From an uncultured Oscillospiraceae bacterium (GTDB lineage: Bacteria; Bacillota; Clostridia; Oscillospirales; Oscillospiraceae): a DNA stretch of 64,000 nt. Positions 58,055-64,000 of the stretch are shown here, piece by piece (within the stretch, counting starts at the first letter, position 1; each line of letters opens with the position of its first letter). The stretch lies in NCBI GenBank assembly GCA_902478785.1, contig CABSMJ010000004.1, positions 120,571 to 184,570 of the forward strand. The letters run 5' to 3'. Made by a program: the position numbers and the translations under genes. The notes below the pieces were generated by a model, which did no database searches, was not told the DNA's origin, and was given only the letters and a program-made list of their open reading frames with translations.

Positions 58055-58084
58055 ATTATAAACCGCCATTGGTTTATAAGTCAA
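58055..58084 (-). promoter_or_regulatory. Prophage accessory-operon promoter overlapping a palindromic operator
   Basis: Minus strand: -35 TTGACT (58079-58084), 18-base spacer, -10 TATAAT (58055-58060). TTATAAACC-N6-GGTTTATAA (58056-58079), with 9-bp arms, covers the whole spacer and the -10 box, so a dimeric repressor could fully occlude the promoter. The rest of 57883-58279 holds the leader, a terminator and the toxin promoter. Confidence 0.8.
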
Positions 58085-58088
58085 GAAG

Positions 58089-58130
58089 AAAGGCCACCGA
58101 AATGATACACAAAATCATCCGGTGGCCTTT
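58089..58130 (-). terminator. Terminator upstream of the accessory promoter
   Basis: AAAGGCCACCG / CGGTGGCCTTT outer stem with an inner ATGAT/ATCAT stem; T-rich on the minus strand. It insulates the accessory operon from transcripts coming from the lysis and retroelement genes. Confidence 0.8.
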
Positions 58131-58156
58131 GTTCAGAGTGTCCAAGAAAGCGAGCC

Positions 58157-58185
58157 TTGCTTTTTGGGGGAATTCGTGGTATTCT
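58157..58185 (+). promoter_or_regulatory. Promoter of the toxin mRNA
   Basis: -35 TTGCTT (58157-58162), 17-base spacer, -10 TATTCT (58180-58185), on the plus strand against the surrounding genes. The predicted transcript starts near 58192 and has an 88-base leader. Confidence 0.65.
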
Positions 58186-58279
58186 GACCGTGGCGCTGCC
58201 GATATACGGTAGGCGGTCGGCCCCCATAACGGGGGGCAGCTTCTTTGTCCCCTGATCTTCGTGAAAGGGGGGCTGCCCA

Positions 58280-58366
58280 ATGGTTACTTATTCCGATCTC
58301 ATTCAGACCGGCATTTTAGTCGTGGGTATTATCGGCCTCTTTTTGATGGCCAACAAAAAGAAGTGA
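58280..58366 (+). CDS. Small holin-like toxin peptide (type I toxin candidate)
   Basis: A 28-residue ORF, too short for usual gene calling: MVTYSDLIQTGILVVGIIGL, then FLMANKKK. It is one hydrophobic membrane helix (residues 7-23) with a charged C-terminus, like the TxpA/BsrG and putative holin-like toxins (Hol-Tox). Ribosome site AAAGGGGGG is upstream. It has its own promoter and terminator and faces a strong antisense promoter 80 bases past its stop. Such peptides depolarise the membrane when their RNA antitoxin is lost, which maintains the prophage. It is the only plus-strand gene in this part of the element. Confidence 0.75.
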   Translation: MVTYSDLIQTGILVVGIIGLFLMANKKK

Positions 58367-58445
58367 CCGCCGGCACCCTGACAAGTACGGCGATCACTTC
58401 AAAGTCCTAACAGGGGGTTGACCGTCTACCGGCGGCGCCCTCGTT
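58345..58445 (-). ncRNA. Antisense RNA antitoxin (candidate), with promoter at 58452-58480
   Basis: A perfect sigma-A promoter lies on the minus strand: -35 TTGACA (58475-58480), 17-base spacer, -10 TATACT (58452-58457). Transcription would start near 58445 and run convergently into the toxin gene, covering its last codons. A GC-rich stem (GCCGCCGG with CCGGCGGT) followed by CTTCTTTTT at about 58350-58430 is a plausible terminator, giving an RNA of about 100 bases. No ORF of note lies in it. The arrangement equals txpA/RatA. Ends are approximate. Confidence 0.65.
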
Positions 58446-58485
58446 ATCTTTAGTATAGCGGTTTTCCCTCAAAATGTCAACATGT

Positions 58486-58527
58486 AGGACGCCCTCGCTG
58501 GCTTTCGGCTGGCGGGGGCGTCCTTTT
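58486..58527 (+). terminator. Terminator of toxin mRNA
   Basis: AGGACGCCC / GGGCGTCCT with an inner CGCTGG-type stem and T-run on the plus strand (58523-58528). It would end a toxin transcript of about 335 bases and also touches the end of the gene at 58527 on the other strand. Confidence 0.8.
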
Positions 58528-58889
58528 TAGATTGCCGGGCTGTCGATTGAGCCTTCCGGCTCCTGGGTCTGGACAAAGTTGGAGGCTTTGGCGGCCGCAT
58601 ATTTGATGCCTTCTCCGTCTGCGCCAGTATTCTCCGCTCTGGATTTATCCACGATGCGCACAAGCACAATGGAGATGGCCGTGCCGATTGGGGTAAATAC
58701 CACCGTCCAGCAAGCCAGGGCGCCGGTGTACTGGTACTTGATGCTCAGCACAGCCAGGATAAAACCGCCGGCTAGGCCCAGAAGCAACAGGAACACCAGC
58801 AAGAAACCGAGGCAGTTGGTGACGCCCAGGCGCTCCAGGAGAGCAGAGAAGCCGCCTTTCCGGGGGGCCAGTCTCTTGCCGGACTCCAT
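58527..58889 (-). CDS. Phage membrane protein with two helices, unknown
   Basis: A 120-residue protein with two membrane segments (about 28-52 and 58-82: LGFLLVFLLLLGLAGGFILA, then WTVVFTPIGTAISIVLV) and a soluble tail. It begins in the TGATG overlap with the endolysin stop, so it belongs to the lysis block. It might be a second holin, an antiholin or an accessory lysis protein; no family is recognised. Confidence 0.7.
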   Translation of the reverse strand: MESGKRLAPRKGGFSALLERLGVTNCLGFLLVFLLLLGLAGGFILAVLSIKYQYTGALACWTVVFTPIGTAISIVLVRIVDKSRAENTGADGEGIKYAAAKASNFVQTQEPEGSIDSPAI

Positions 58890-59704
58890 CAGACAAGCCC
58901 GTGTTGCTGGGCAAACCGATAGACAAGCTGGGCCGCCTGCTCACGGGTCAGAGGACCGGCCCACATATAGTTGGGCTGGCCGTCGGCGGTGGTTCCGTTG
59001 CCAGCAAACAGGCCCACGCTAATAGCCCACTCCCGGGCCTCTCGGCTCCACTCGCCGCAGTCGTTGTCCATGAGCTCACGCTGGTGGGCAGCCATGGCCG
59101 TCTTGAACATCTCGTTGAACTTGGTCTGATCCATGTCGTCATCATCCTCCACGATAGAAAAGTCAGGGCGGCCATAGCCGCCGATTTTGGCATAGGAGAG
59201 CGAATAGCTCTTGTCCCGGACACATCCACCGTTCTCTACGACGCCGGGGAGCGAACTTGTGTTTCCCTCGATGGTGTAGACCCGGCCTCCGGCCACCTTC
59301 TCCACAATTCCGGTGTGGTACATCGTCTTGCCGCTGTCGTTGGTGAAGAAAATCTGGTCACCGGGCTGGGGGTTTTTGGTGTGGAACTGGCCCATTTGCT
59401 TGTAGTAGTTGGCGGAGCCGGTGCATCCGGCCCCCACCCCCTTCTCCGCCTGGCACAGCAGTTTCATCCCTACTTCAAAACCGAAGGTGTGGATGAAACA
59501 CCAGTCAGCGAAGATGTCGCACCAGTTGTAGCCGTTCTTCTTGCCATTGTAGACCCGGCCCAGCTCATCCAAGTCCCGGGCATACTTGTTCCAGTTCTTA
59601 TCCCCGGCGTTGGCCGTCTTATCGTCGAGCTGGGCATTGGACTTCTTCTCGATGTAGCCGATCTCCGCCCGGGCGGTTGCCAAAAGTTTCTCAACCGGCG
59701 TCAT
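58889..59704 (-). CDS. Endolysin: CHAP amidase/endopeptidase with SLH-like C-terminus
   Basis: A 271-residue cell-wall hydrolase. The N-terminal CHAP domain has the catalytic Cys in GYNWCDIFADWCFIH near residue 58 and the His in DSGKTMYHTGIVEKV near 125, with an Asn/Glu in TIEGNTSS. After an acidic linker (VEDDDDMD) the C-terminal 60 residues read EWSREAREWAISVGLFAGNG and LTREQAAQLVYRFAQQHG, a single S-layer-homology-like module probably used for wall binding. Start ATG 59704 overlaps the holin gene by 14 bases; the longer frame is not conserved. Confidence 0.92.
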   Translation of the reverse strand: MTPVEKLLATARAEIGYIEKKSNAQLDDKTANAGDKNWNKYARDLDELGRVYNGKKNGYNWCDIFADWCFIHTFGFEVGMKLLCQAEKGVGAGCTGSANYYKQMGQFHTKNPQPGDQIFFTNDSGKTMYHTGIVEKVAGGRVYTIEGNTSSLPGVVENGGCVRDKSYSLSYAKIGGYGRPDFSIVEDDDDMDQTKFNEMFKTAMAAHQRELMDNDCGEWSREAREWAISVGLFAGNGTTADGQPNYMWAGPLTREQAAQLVYRFAQQHGLV

Positions 59705-60044
59705 GGCTATCCCCCTCCACGGCGATGCCCTGCTCAATGGCAATCAGCCCGTTGTTGGTAAGTTCATATACCGCGGCCTCAATCATGGCATCCAACTTCT
59801 TGTCATCCACGGTGACGCCGTGCTCCCGGAGCCATGCGAGTACATACTCCTTCTTCTCCTCGCCCCGGCCCTGGCCCTTGTAGATCTGCTCGGCGGCAGT
59901 GACGGCGATCTTCACCCAGGCGTTGATCTCCTTCTGCTGCTCGGTGGTGGTCTTGCTCTTGATGTAAGGGATCAGGACGCAGGTAATGACCGCGCCCGCA
60001 AGGGCAAGGATGGCCTCAATAATAGCGGTGATGTCAAAAGTCAT
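59691..60044 (-). CDS. Phage holin, LLH family
   Basis: Holins form membrane lesions that release the endolysin. The 117-residue protein has one N-terminal membrane helix (IIEAILALAGAVITCVLIPY, residues 8-27) and a long soluble helical part (INAWVKIAVTAAEQIYKGQG, YVLAWLREHGVTVDDKKLDA), the pattern of Phage_LLH holins. Start ATG 60044 follows GAAAGGAGAATTTACC. The gene overlaps the endolysin gene at its 3' end. Confidence 0.9.
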   Translation of the reverse strand: MTFDITAIIEAILALAGAVITCVLIPYIKSKTTTEQQKEINAWVKIAVTAAEQIYKGQGRGEEKKEYVLAWLREHGVTVDDKKLDAMIEAAVYELTNNGLIAIEQGIAVEGDSHDAG

Positions 60045-60058
60045 GGTAAATTCTCCTT

Positions 60059-60406
60059 TCAGTCATCGAGCAGGGCGGAAATGCCCTGCCGGTCTAAAAA
60101 TTCTTTCTGCTTGTGTTTGATGCTGGTGGCATACTCCAGGGCCGAATGCATATCCCCGTTACAGTGGGCATCGGGAATACGCTGGACGGCCTTCGCTGTG
60201 GCTTCTCCGAGAGCTATTGAGGCCCTGGTGCTCTGCACCAGGATCATAATTAGCTCCTTCTGGCCGTTGTTCTTCTGGCTCTGTTCCTCTTCGGCTGCCT
60301 CGATGCGTTTCTTCAACCGCCACGTCAGCAGCCCCATGATGGTCGAGGGGATGCCCAACGCAGCGATAAAGGCCAGCACAAGGTCGCCGACGTTAATCGT
60401 AATCAT
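60059..60406 (-). CDS. Phage membrane-anchored small protein (holin-associated)
   Basis: A 115-residue protein with one N-terminal membrane helix (DLVLAFIAALGIPSTIMGLL, residues 6-25) and a helical soluble part (IEAAEEEQSQKNNGQKELIM). It lies between tail-associated genes and the holin, where XhlA-like or accessory lysis proteins occur. Start ATG 60406 lies 5 bases after the preceding stop; the longer frame upstream is not conserved. Confidence 0.72.
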   Translation of the reverse strand: MITINVGDLVLAFIAALGIPSTIMGLLTWRLKKRIEAAEEEQSQKNNGQKELIMILVQSTRASIALGEATAKAVQRIPDAHCNGDMHSALEYATSIKHKQKEFLDRQGISALLDD

Positions 60407-60411
60407 CGGAA

Positions 60412-60816
60412 TCACCCCCTTCCAGCGCCGACCAGCGCAGCGATGTGCTGAAGATCGCAGATGGGGGCATTGTAGAATTTGAACCCCCAAAGCCACCAAT
60501 CCTCATGCTCCGGCCGGCGGTACTGCTGGCATAGAGCATCACCCCACACCTTGTTCCAGCGTGCTTGGTAGTTGGTGTCCCGCCGCTCTAGGCGGGCCAT
60601 GATGGAACCGACCAAGCGTCCCCGCACCTCACCCTGGCTGTCGTTGTCCTGGCTGAAGAAGTCGTAGGCATCCTGGCTGGTCGTGGTGCATACCGGGGCA
60701 CCCTGGAAAAAGAGAAGGCCGTCCTGCTCCTCCAGGACGGCCCCCCACGGGATATTTACGTCGATGCCCAGGATAGACTTGAAGCGGGCCCGCTTCCGGG
60801 TGACATATCGGCCCAT
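60412..60816 (-). CDS. Conserved phage protein of unknown function
   Basis: A 134-residue protein: MGRYVTRKRARFKSILGIDV, then IPWGAVLEEQDGLLFFQGAP, CTTTSQDAYDFFSQDNDSQG and a Trp-rich C-terminus (PEHEDWWLWGFKFYNAP). Proteins of this form recur upstream of holins in clostridial prophages, from memory; function unknown. The start ATG shares one base with the preceding stop (TAATG), so it is coupled to the tail-associated gene. Confidence 0.72.
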   Translation of the reverse strand: MGRYVTRKRARFKSILGIDVNIPWGAVLEEQDGLLFFQGAPVCTTTSQDAYDFFSQDNDSQGEVRGRLVGSIMARLERRDTNYQARWNKVWGDALCQQYRRPEHEDWWLWGFKFYNAPICDLQHIAALVGAGRG

Positions 60817-61505
60817 TATTCCGTCACCTCCGACCACTGCCACAGGCCCGGAGTTTCCGGAGGCCACACACAGGGGGTCATGGTGAGGTTGCAGAGGTAC
60901 ACCTTGCCATTGTAGCCGTAATACTTTCCCTGCTCCGTGTCCATGCCATAGACGAAGGGGATGGGGTCTTCCTGGGTGCCAGCGTGGGTCTGGTCGATGG
61001 GCCGGTAGATGGCCAGCATCCCCTCGTCGTGGGGTGCCTGGTGTTCCTGTGGCGTCACCGGCTGCACCACCCGGTAGAGCTGGTTTCCGTCGTTGATGAT
61101 GGTGTCCTTGGAAAGCTGGGTGCCGGCGGCCAGCACTTCGGCCCAGGTGAGGAATAGGTCTGGCATCTCCAGGGCCTGGGCATCTGTGATGCTGGTGGAT
61201 GCCTGCACATACAGCTTCGCGGCCACTTGCATCTGACCGGCCATTTTGGCGGAGCGGGCTGTGGCGTCCTTGGCCTCGGCCAGCTCTACGCCGGCGTCCG
61301 TTTCCTCCAAGGCCACGGTGTCCTCCGCTCCATCCAACTCCGGCCGACCGAGCAGATGGTACACCACGCCGCCATAAACAATGCCCGGAGCCTCCGAAGG
61401 CTCCGGGCACAGGTTGTAGCAGCCGTTGTCTGCTTTTTTGATATAGGTTGGGGCCTCGGTCATTCCGAGGCTTTCCCCGCTGCTGGCTTTGATGATTTTG
61501 AACAT
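60816..61505 (-). CDS. Tail-associated protein with carbohydrate-binding-like C-terminus
   Basis: A 229-residue protein (MFKIIKASSGESLGMTEAPT). The N-terminal part is helical (ETDAGVELAEAKDATARSAK); the C-terminal part reads TIINDGNQLYRVVQPVTPQ, YYGYNGKVYLCNLTMTPC and PETPGLWQWSEVTE, resembling the chitin/carbohydrate-binding modules (family 5/12) often found on phage tail fibres. It starts inside the 3' end of the reverse transcriptase gene (46-bp overlap). It may help in host surface binding. Confidence 0.72.
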   Translation of the reverse strand: MFKIIKASSGESLGMTEAPTYIKKADNGCYNLCPEPSEAPGIVYGGVVYHLLGRPELDGAEDTVALEETDAGVELAEAKDATARSAKMAGQMQVAAKLYVQASTSITDAQALEMPDLFLTWAEVLAAGTQLSKDTIINDGNQLYRVVQPVTPQEHQAPHDEGMLAIYRPIDQTHAGTQEDPIPFVYGMDTEQGKYYGYNGKVYLCNLTMTPCVWPPETPGLWQWSEVTE

Positions 61506-62635
61506 AAAGCACCTCCAAAAATGGCGTAGGCCAGCCGCTCCAGGCGGAGCAGCCGCCCATGATCGTCAAAGTTGTTGTAATAGGATCGCTGGGATTGCAT
61601 GAACTCGGCGACATCGGCCAGTGTGCGCCGTCCGGCGGAAACCTCTCTCTGGAAAAATTTGAGCTTCCGTCGGCTCCGCTTGATGCCGTCCCGGCAACCA
61701 TTTTTCTTGATGTGACCGCTCTCCGTCATGGTGTAGCGCACCTTGCAGAAACGGAAGGGCTTGGTGAGCGGGATAATCTTGCATTTCTTCTTGTTTACCC
61801 GAATGCCCATAGCCTCAAACCGGCGCACAACCTCCCGGGCCAGCTTCTTCAGTTCCTCAATGTCCGGCAGGACGATATAGTAATCATCCATGTAATGGCC
61901 GGCCACATGGACGCCGGCCTGGCACTTGATCCAGTTGTCAATGCTGCTGGGGAGCGCAACCATTTCCTGCTGGGACGGTTCCACGCCGAGAGGCATCCCA
62001 CGCCCAGGCACAGGGCACGGGGAGGTGGCGATGATCTTGTCTGCCAGGGCCCGAACTCCAGGGTCGAGGATTAATTGCCGATGCCGTTCATAGAGCGCCG
62101 GGTGCGGGGCATTTGGAAAAAACCCCTTCAGGTCTAGGAGGAACACTCCACCGGCCCGGCCGAATCTTCGGTAATGCCACCGAAGCTGCTCCGCCAGGCG
62201 ATCATAGGCCCAATGCAGGCCCTTCTTCTTTTGAGAAGCCCCGTTGTCATAGATCATGCTGGGGCCATAGAGAGGTATCAGAACTTCGTTGCACAGAACT
62301 TTGTGGATTTGGCGGTCTGTGATATGTGGGGCGTCGATGGGCCGCACCTTGCCACGTTCCCGCAGGGTGAAATGGCTGCACTTCATGGGTTTCCATGTTC
62401 CAGACAGGATTTCCCGCCTCCGGCGGGCTGTCCCGTAGAACAGATGGTTTTCAAAGTTTTGGGTGCTCTGCTTCCAGCGCACCCCGTTACAGCATTTCAG
62501 CCCATAGAAGAACATCTTCCGGTAGGTAAAGACATCCTGGAGACCACCGACCGCCGCGCTCCGGGCGATCCGACGTGCCTGCCGCTTTGCTTTCCTTCGC
62601 TGGTATCGCGCCTCTCGGCGCTGCTCGCTTGTCAT
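61460..62635 (-). CDS. Reverse transcriptase of a diversity-generating retroelement
   Basis: This enzyme copies the template-repeat RNA into cDNA with errors at adenines, which then replaces the variable repeat. The 391-residue protein shows RT motifs in order: KVRPIDAPHITDRQIHKVL near residue 95, GGVFLLDLKGFFPNAPHPAL near 165 (motif A with Asp), GMPLGVEPSQQEMVALPSSI near 212, where LGxxxSQ replaces the QGxxxSP of group II and retron enzymes and marks DGR enzymes, and HYMDDYYIVLP near 246 (catalytic DD). ATG 62635 follows GGAGGTGCG; the longer frame upstream runs into the template region. No maturase domain is present. Confidence 0.95.
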   Translation of the reverse strand: MTSEQRREARYQRRKAKRQARRIARSAAVGGLQDVFTYRKMFFYGLKCCNGVRWKQSTQNFENHLFYGTARRRREILSGTWKPMKCSHFTLRERGKVRPIDAPHITDRQIHKVLCNEVLIPLYGPSMIYDNGASQKKKGLHWAYDRLAEQLRWHYRRFGRAGGVFLLDLKGFFPNAPHPALYERHRQLILDPGVRALADKIIATSPCPVPGRGMPLGVEPSQQEMVALPSSIDNWIKCQAGVHVAGHYMDDYYIVLPDIEELKKLAREVVRRFEAMGIRVNKKKCKIIPLTKPFRFCKVRYTMTESGHIKKNGCRDGIKRSRRKLKFFQREVSAGRRTLADVAEFMQSQRSYYNNFDDHGRLLRLERLAYAIFGGALCSKSSKPAAGKASE

Positions 62636-62858
62636 AATAGTTATTCGCACCTCCGTACAGATGTGGTGTAGGATGCCGTCTAATCTGCTTTGCCCCGGCA
62701 CATGAAACGGGGATAGGCATATCGCCCCGCCATGCAAGCAGCGTCCGTGCAAGGGCATCAGAGGGCAGTTTTAGGGATTTGCACCCAGGGAAGCATTTCT
62801 CCTTTTGCGTGGGTCGTCTTTCACTCTCGCTACTCCATGTGACCCCGCAACGCAAAAT

Positions 62859-62941
62859 CCGGCCACGACGCCGGCCGACCAGGAAGCATTGTTATTGTTG
62901 TTGGAGCCGTCGGTGTTGGTATTGCAGAAGTTTTCGTTGTT
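62859..62941 (-). repeat. DGR template repeat (TR)
   Basis: The minus-strand sequence reads with many AAC/AAT codons (NNNENFCNTNTDGSNNNNN, then ASWSAGVVAG). It aligns base for base with 63918-64000, offset 1059. Within 83 aligned positions there are 8 differences, all at template adenines (plus positions 62901, 62902, 62916, 62922, 62932, 62933, 62938, 62940); the other 17 template adenines and all 58 non-adenines are identical. The repeat probably extends a little past 62941. It lies in the 400-bp gap between avd and the RT gene, which has no other gene and should hold the retroelement RNA. Confidence 0.95.
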
Positions 62942-63036
62942 GTTGTAATTAGGCGAGCGCCGCCACCACCACACGGCCCGAAGGGCCGAAACACCGGACG
63001 CGGGATATTCAGAAATGCACCCAATCTGTCCAGAAG

Positions 63037-63495
63037 CTACTTCTTCTGGCTCATACTTTTGAGCTGCCCTTTCAGCAGCTCGTTTTCCCTGTCGATCAGC
63101 TCGCCCAGGCTATCCGCCATCCTGTCCAGCTTGGCTGTGGCCTCCGCTGGCGGAAGGGTCTTGCCTTTGGCGTCAGTAAAGCACCCCTGGGGGTTCTTGT
63201 TCATCAAGCGGTAGCACTTATTGAGGCGAACATCTAGGGCCATGAGAGCGGCCCGCGCTTCCAGGAGATGCGCCTTGCGGAGCTCCACCCGCTGGGCATC
63301 GGAGGGATAGATGCTGTTGGCCTTTTCGGCATGGTCTTCGACCTCTCCGGCCAGATCGGCAATAGCCTCGGCCATCAGGCGGGAATACCGGGCCGAGAGC
63401 CTGGACAGGAAATCTATGGTCTCATCATAGATTTGACTGGCAACATTGACGAACTCGGCCTTGCTCGTGCTGCGCTTGGATTTGAGTACCGACAT
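63037..63495 (-). CDS. avd: DGR accessory variability determinant (Avd-like four-helix bundle)
   Basis: A 152-residue all-helical basic protein: SKAEFVNVASQIYDETIDFL, SRYSRLMAEAIADLAGEVEDH-type second helix, AHLLEARAALMALDVRLNKC and TAKLDRMADSLGELIDRENE. Avd forms a pentameric barrel that binds the RT and the template RNA and is needed for mutagenic homing. The identity rests on the helical pattern, size and location directly upstream of the template repeat and RT, as in known DGRs. The start ATG lies two bases after the stop of the small RHH gene. Confidence 0.85.
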   Translation of the reverse strand: MSVLKSKRSTSKAEFVNVASQIYDETIDFLSRLSARYSRLMAEAIADLAGEVEDHAEKANSIYPSDAQRVELRKAHLLEARAALMALDVRLNKCYRLMNKNPQGCFTDAKGKTLPPAEATAKLDRMADSLGELIDRENELLKGQLKSMSQKK

Positions 63496-63497
63496 AG

Positions 63498-63680
63498 CTA
63501 CTCCTCTATTTTTTCAATTTTGATGGGCCCTTGCTCTCTCTCCACCTCCTCCAGATGCCGGATAAGGACATATTCGATGTAATTTGTGATAGAGCGGTGC
63601 TCATTTGTCGCCAGAGCTCCGATTTTATCAAACACTTCATCGGAAAGCCGAAGCGTGAACACCCTTTTGTTGGTAGCCAT
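63498..63680 (-). CDS. Arc/CopG-like ribbon-helix-helix protein
   Basis: A 60-residue protein: a beta strand KRVFTLRLSDEVFDKIGALA, helix ATNEHRSITNYIEYVLIRHL, then an acidic tail. This is the ribbon-helix-helix fold of small DNA-binding regulators. It is the first gene after the target gene and precedes avd by two bases, so it may regulate the retroelement or the tail genes. Start ATG 63680 follows CTGGGGGTATTTC. Confidence 0.82.
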   Translation of the reverse strand: MATNKRVFTLRLSDEVFDKIGALATNEHRSITNYIEYVLIRHLEEVEREQGPIKIEKIEE

Positions 63681-63790
63681 GAAATACCCCCAGACTTATT
63701 GGCATAGGGCTATTTTATGGCGTTTTTCTCTGTCTGTATGCACTCAAAAGACAGGTAAGTGATAGCAAAACAGAAAAAGGCGATTTTCAA

Positions 63791-63820
63791 AAAATCGCGT
63801 CGGCGCTTCGCGCCGATTAT
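63791..63820 (-). terminator. Terminator after the DGR target gene
   Basis: TCGGCGC-TTC-GCGCCGA hairpin (63800-63816); on the minus strand it is followed by CGCGATTTTTT. It would partly separate target gene expression from the retroelement genes. Confidence 0.7.
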
Positions 63821-63855
63821 TTTTTCCTCCCCGGAGCTGGTGCTCCTATCGGAGA

Positions 63856-63877
63856 CCCGCCCACTTCCGTGGGCGGG
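63856..63877. promoter_or_regulatory. Cruciform-type hairpin downstream of the variable repeat
   Basis: CCCGCCCAC-TTCC-GTGGGCGGG is a perfect 9-bp stem with a four-base loop (GGAA on the minus strand), 28 bases past the target stop codon. Known DGRs have a similar hairpin with a tetraloop just after the variable repeat that raises target recognition, so this is the likely equivalent. Confidence 0.7.
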
Positions 63878-63904
63878 ATGGGGACTGGATAGCTCTGCGG
63901 AGGA

Positions 63905-64000
63905 TTAGGCAGCAAAGCCGGCCACGACGCCGGCCGACCAGGAAGCATTGTTATTGTTGCCGGAGCCGTCGGTGCTGGTAGTGCAGAAGTAGTCGTAGCT
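63905..64000 (-). CDS. DGR target protein, C-terminal end only
   Basis: Only the last 31 codons are inside the window; the gene starts beyond the right edge. It ends SYDYFCTTSTDGSGNNNNAS, then WSAGVVAGFAA and TAA at 63905-63907. Nearly all of this is the variable repeat. In phages of this type the target is usually a tail-tip or fibre protein with a C-type-lectin-like fold, so the variable residues (here Ser, Tyr, Asp, Tyr, Thr, Ser, Gly) would form the receptor-binding face. The fold cannot be checked here. Confidence 0.85.
   Translation of the reverse strand, partial: SYDYFCTTSTDGSGNNNNASWSAGVVAGFAA
63918..64000 (-). repeat. DGR variable repeat (VR), continues past the right edge
   Basis: Aligned to the template repeat at 62859-62941. 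The changes on the coding strand are A to G (4), A to T (2) and A to C (2), all at template adenines, giving codon changes Asn to Ser, Tyr, Thr or Gly and Glu to Asp. The 3' end keeps the unmutated GC-rich stretch with GCCGGC-GTCGTG-GCCGGC, the expected initiation-of-mutagenic-homing region. Confidence 0.95.

Larger units (their letters stand above)
53172..64000 (-). mobile_element. Prophage (left part), continues beyond the right edge
   Basis: Nearly all genes from here to the right edge are short, tightly packed and on the minus strand. They include a holin, a CHAP endolysin, tail-associated proteins and a diversity-generating retroelement, followed by an accessory or early cluster (DUF3560, ADP-ribosylglycohydrolase, many small unknowns) read from its own promoter at 58055-58084. 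No integrase, capsid, terminase or portal gene is inside the window, so the element must extend right. The left boundary is not defined; it is probably between 51850 and 53172. Confidence 0.85.

Noticed and set aside
58056..58079. The palindrome before the accessory operon as a possible origin or attachment core
   Set aside because: It coincides precisely with a promoter spacer and -10 box, so an operator is the simpler reading; no second copy is seen in the window.
62771..62974. A 67-residue frame with NNN runs (PNYNNNENFCNTNTD...)
   Set aside because: This is the template repeat read as protein. It has no ribosome site, and the repeat serves as an RNA template, not as a gene.
1..64000. CRISPR arrays, tRNA or rRNA genes
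   Set aside because: I looked for regularly spaced repeats and for tRNA cloverleaf or CCA-end patterns by eye and saw none; a dedicated search could still find a tRNA missed here.

Overview
The window is chromosomal DNA, roughly 60% GC, from an anaerobic, spore-forming, Gram-positive gut-type Clostridium relative. It most resembles the Oscillospiraceae (Flavonifractor/Lawsonibacter-like), but genus is inference. The evidence is nifJ-type pyruvate:ferredoxin oxidoreductase, spoIIID, TctABC and TrpXYZ transporters, a T-box leader, consensus AGGAGG ribosome sites, sigma-A promoters, and many short operons closed by strong hairpin terminators. No rRNA, tRNA or CRISPR array was seen.

Layout. 1-7.2 kb: nifJ (cut by the left edge), comM, thiI, cinA. 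7.2-15.5 kb: a carbon-use locus with tctABC, a class II aldolase, two PfkB kinases, a LacI regulator and a cupin. 15.5-25.9 kb: cell-surface and regulatory genes (SLH/transglutaminase, LCP ligase, spoIIID), an acetyltransferase, guanine deaminase, and a DUF1538 membrane protein with a PII-like partner. 23.4-28 kb: an export-type membrane protein and two GntR-controlled ABC systems. 28-33 kb: CBS-type pyrophosphatase, aminopeptidase P and pyrG. 33.3-39.9 kb: two paralogous ABC importers of the TrpX family placed back to back. 40-52 kb: an EamA transporter, D-lyxose/mannose isomerase with a kinase, a BlaR/BlaI-like pair, an ars operon with a frameshifted permease, and a MarR-controlled pair of ABC exporters. 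51.9-64 kb: an HNH gene of lower GC, then a prophage that leaves the window on the right.

Most interesting systems. (1) The prophage carries a diversity-generating retroelement: reverse transcriptase, Avd-like accessory protein, template repeat, and a variable repeat in the 3' end of a target gene cut by the right edge. All 8 differences over 83 aligned bases fall on template adenines. (2) The two aromatic amino-acid importers appear to be controlled by different RNA devices. The first follows a 44-codon leader peptide with a run of Tyr/Phe codons (YYRAYFYFY) and a terminator. The second follows a T-box whose specifier reads UGG (Trp). (3) The prophage has a compact type I toxin-antitoxin candidate: a 28-residue holin-like peptide and a convergent antisense promoter. 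(4) The 3' ends of two unrelated genes, comM and pyrG, are each followed exactly 161 bp downstream by a diverged, synonymously substituted copy of the gene's own tail. (5) guaD, the DUF1538 gene and pyrG each have a structured leader with an intrinsic terminator that matches no RNA class I can name.

Coordinates of regulatory RNAs and promoters were read by eye. Protein identities rest on recognisable motifs, not on database searches.
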